Positions 63,897-64,000 of a stretch of DNA of 64,000 bases are shown here, piece by piece (position 1 is the stretch's first letter; each line of letters starts with the position of its first letter). The stretch comes from Thalassomonas haliotis (lineage in GTDB: Bacteria > Pseudomonadota > Gammaproteobacteria > Enterobacterales > Alteromonadaceae): assembly GCF_028657945.1 (NCBI RefSeq), contig NZ_CP059693.1, positions 6,076,001 through 6,140,000 of the forward strand, given 5' to 3'. The position numbers were made by a program, and so were the translations under genes. The notes beneath the pieces are model-generated. The model made no database searches and was not told the DNA's origin. It saw nothing but the letters and a program-made list of their open reading frames with translations.

Positions 63897-64000
63897 GAGT
63901 GTTCAACATCATCAGGATATACCTGCTGCCATTCGGTGAAACCGCCGTCGAGGGAATAGACGTCGGTAAAATCCTGGCTGATCAGGTATTGTGCCGCCTG
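63893..64000 (-). CDS. glpE: Thiosulfate sulfurtransferase GlpE (3' end, partial)
   Basis: Only the last 35 codons lie in the window; the gene continues past the right edge. The sequence [20 protein letters not shown] followed by [15 protein letters not shown] is the C-terminal strand and helix of a single-domain rhodanese (family pattern AA-YL--qGF--VYS-dGGF--W). It overlaps glpG by 4 bases, which supports GlpE. The catalytic cysteine would lie outside the window. Confidence 0.88.
   Translation of the reverse strand, partial: QAAQYLISQDFTDVYSLDGGFTEWQQVYPDDVEHS

Overview
This 64 kb window is chromosomal DNA from a marine gammaproteobacterium of the Alteromonadales. The gene content and order (type II secretion operon beside hslR-hslO and pckA-envZ-ompR, a caa3-type cox cluster with ctaG/SURF1/ctaA/ctaB/SCO, lexA next to plsB-ubiA-ubiC, glpG-glpE) fit the Colwelliaceae, for example Thalassomonas, Thalassotalea or Colwellia. 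That placement is inferred from content and style, not from a marker gene. I see no rRNA, tRNA, CRISPR array, phage or insertion sequence; this is mostly core genome with accessory genes between.

Layout. 1-11.5 kb: complete type II secretion operon gspC-D-E-F-G-H-I-J-K-L-M and the 5' part of gspN, minus strand, most genes overlapping by a few bases. 11.7-13.0 kb: heat-shock pair hslR-hslO. 13.3-16.8 kb: a large secreted S8 protease ending in a GlyGly-CTERM signal, a plausible client of the adjacent secretion system. 17.2-21.1 kb: pckA, then envZ-ompR. 21.2-30.3 kb: small accessory genes (a short LETM1-like protein, two exported thiol or cysteine-containing proteins, a PEP-CTERM protein, a DUF938 methyltransferase, a FecA-like TonB receptor with an FNR-type site, a divergent MltA-like protein), an RsuA-family pseudouridine synthase and yicC. 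30.3-30.6 kb: a non-coding 88-bp tandem repeat. 30.6-33.5 kb: a three-gene operon of thioredoxin-like protein, Tat-exported small subunit and GMC dehydrogenase. 33.6-35.0 kb: rph and pyrE. 35.1-38.2 kb: SprA-like protein with a small flagellar-rod-like protein, bioH, comF. 38.2-44.6 kb: M14 peptidase, nfuA, a small membrane protein, a DinF-type MATE transporter, a polysaccharide deacetylase. 44.6-53.6 kb: cytochrome c oxidase structural and assembly genes. 54.1-57.7 kb: lexA with two SOS boxes, then a Fur-box TonB receptor translationally coupled to a thioredoxin-fold protein. 57.7-64 kb: NYN protein, plsB, ubiC-ubiA, a FliL-like protein, glpG and the end of glpE.

How they work together. The secretion machine plus the GlyGly-CTERM protease, M14 peptidase and deacetylase suggest a polymer-degrading lifestyle. 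The cox cluster encodes a copper- and haem-A-loaded terminal oxidase whose subunit II carries two fused cytochrome c domains. It also includes a second, degenerate SCO-like protein. The best candidates for something undescribed are: (1) the Fur-regulated receptor whose plug carries a CxxC and which overlaps a periplasmic CPWC thioredoxin-like gene; (2) the thioredoxin/small-subunit/GMC operon without its usual cytochrome; (3) the 88-bp repeats; (4) the duplicated gspM-gspN junction that creates a 26-codon bridging ORF.
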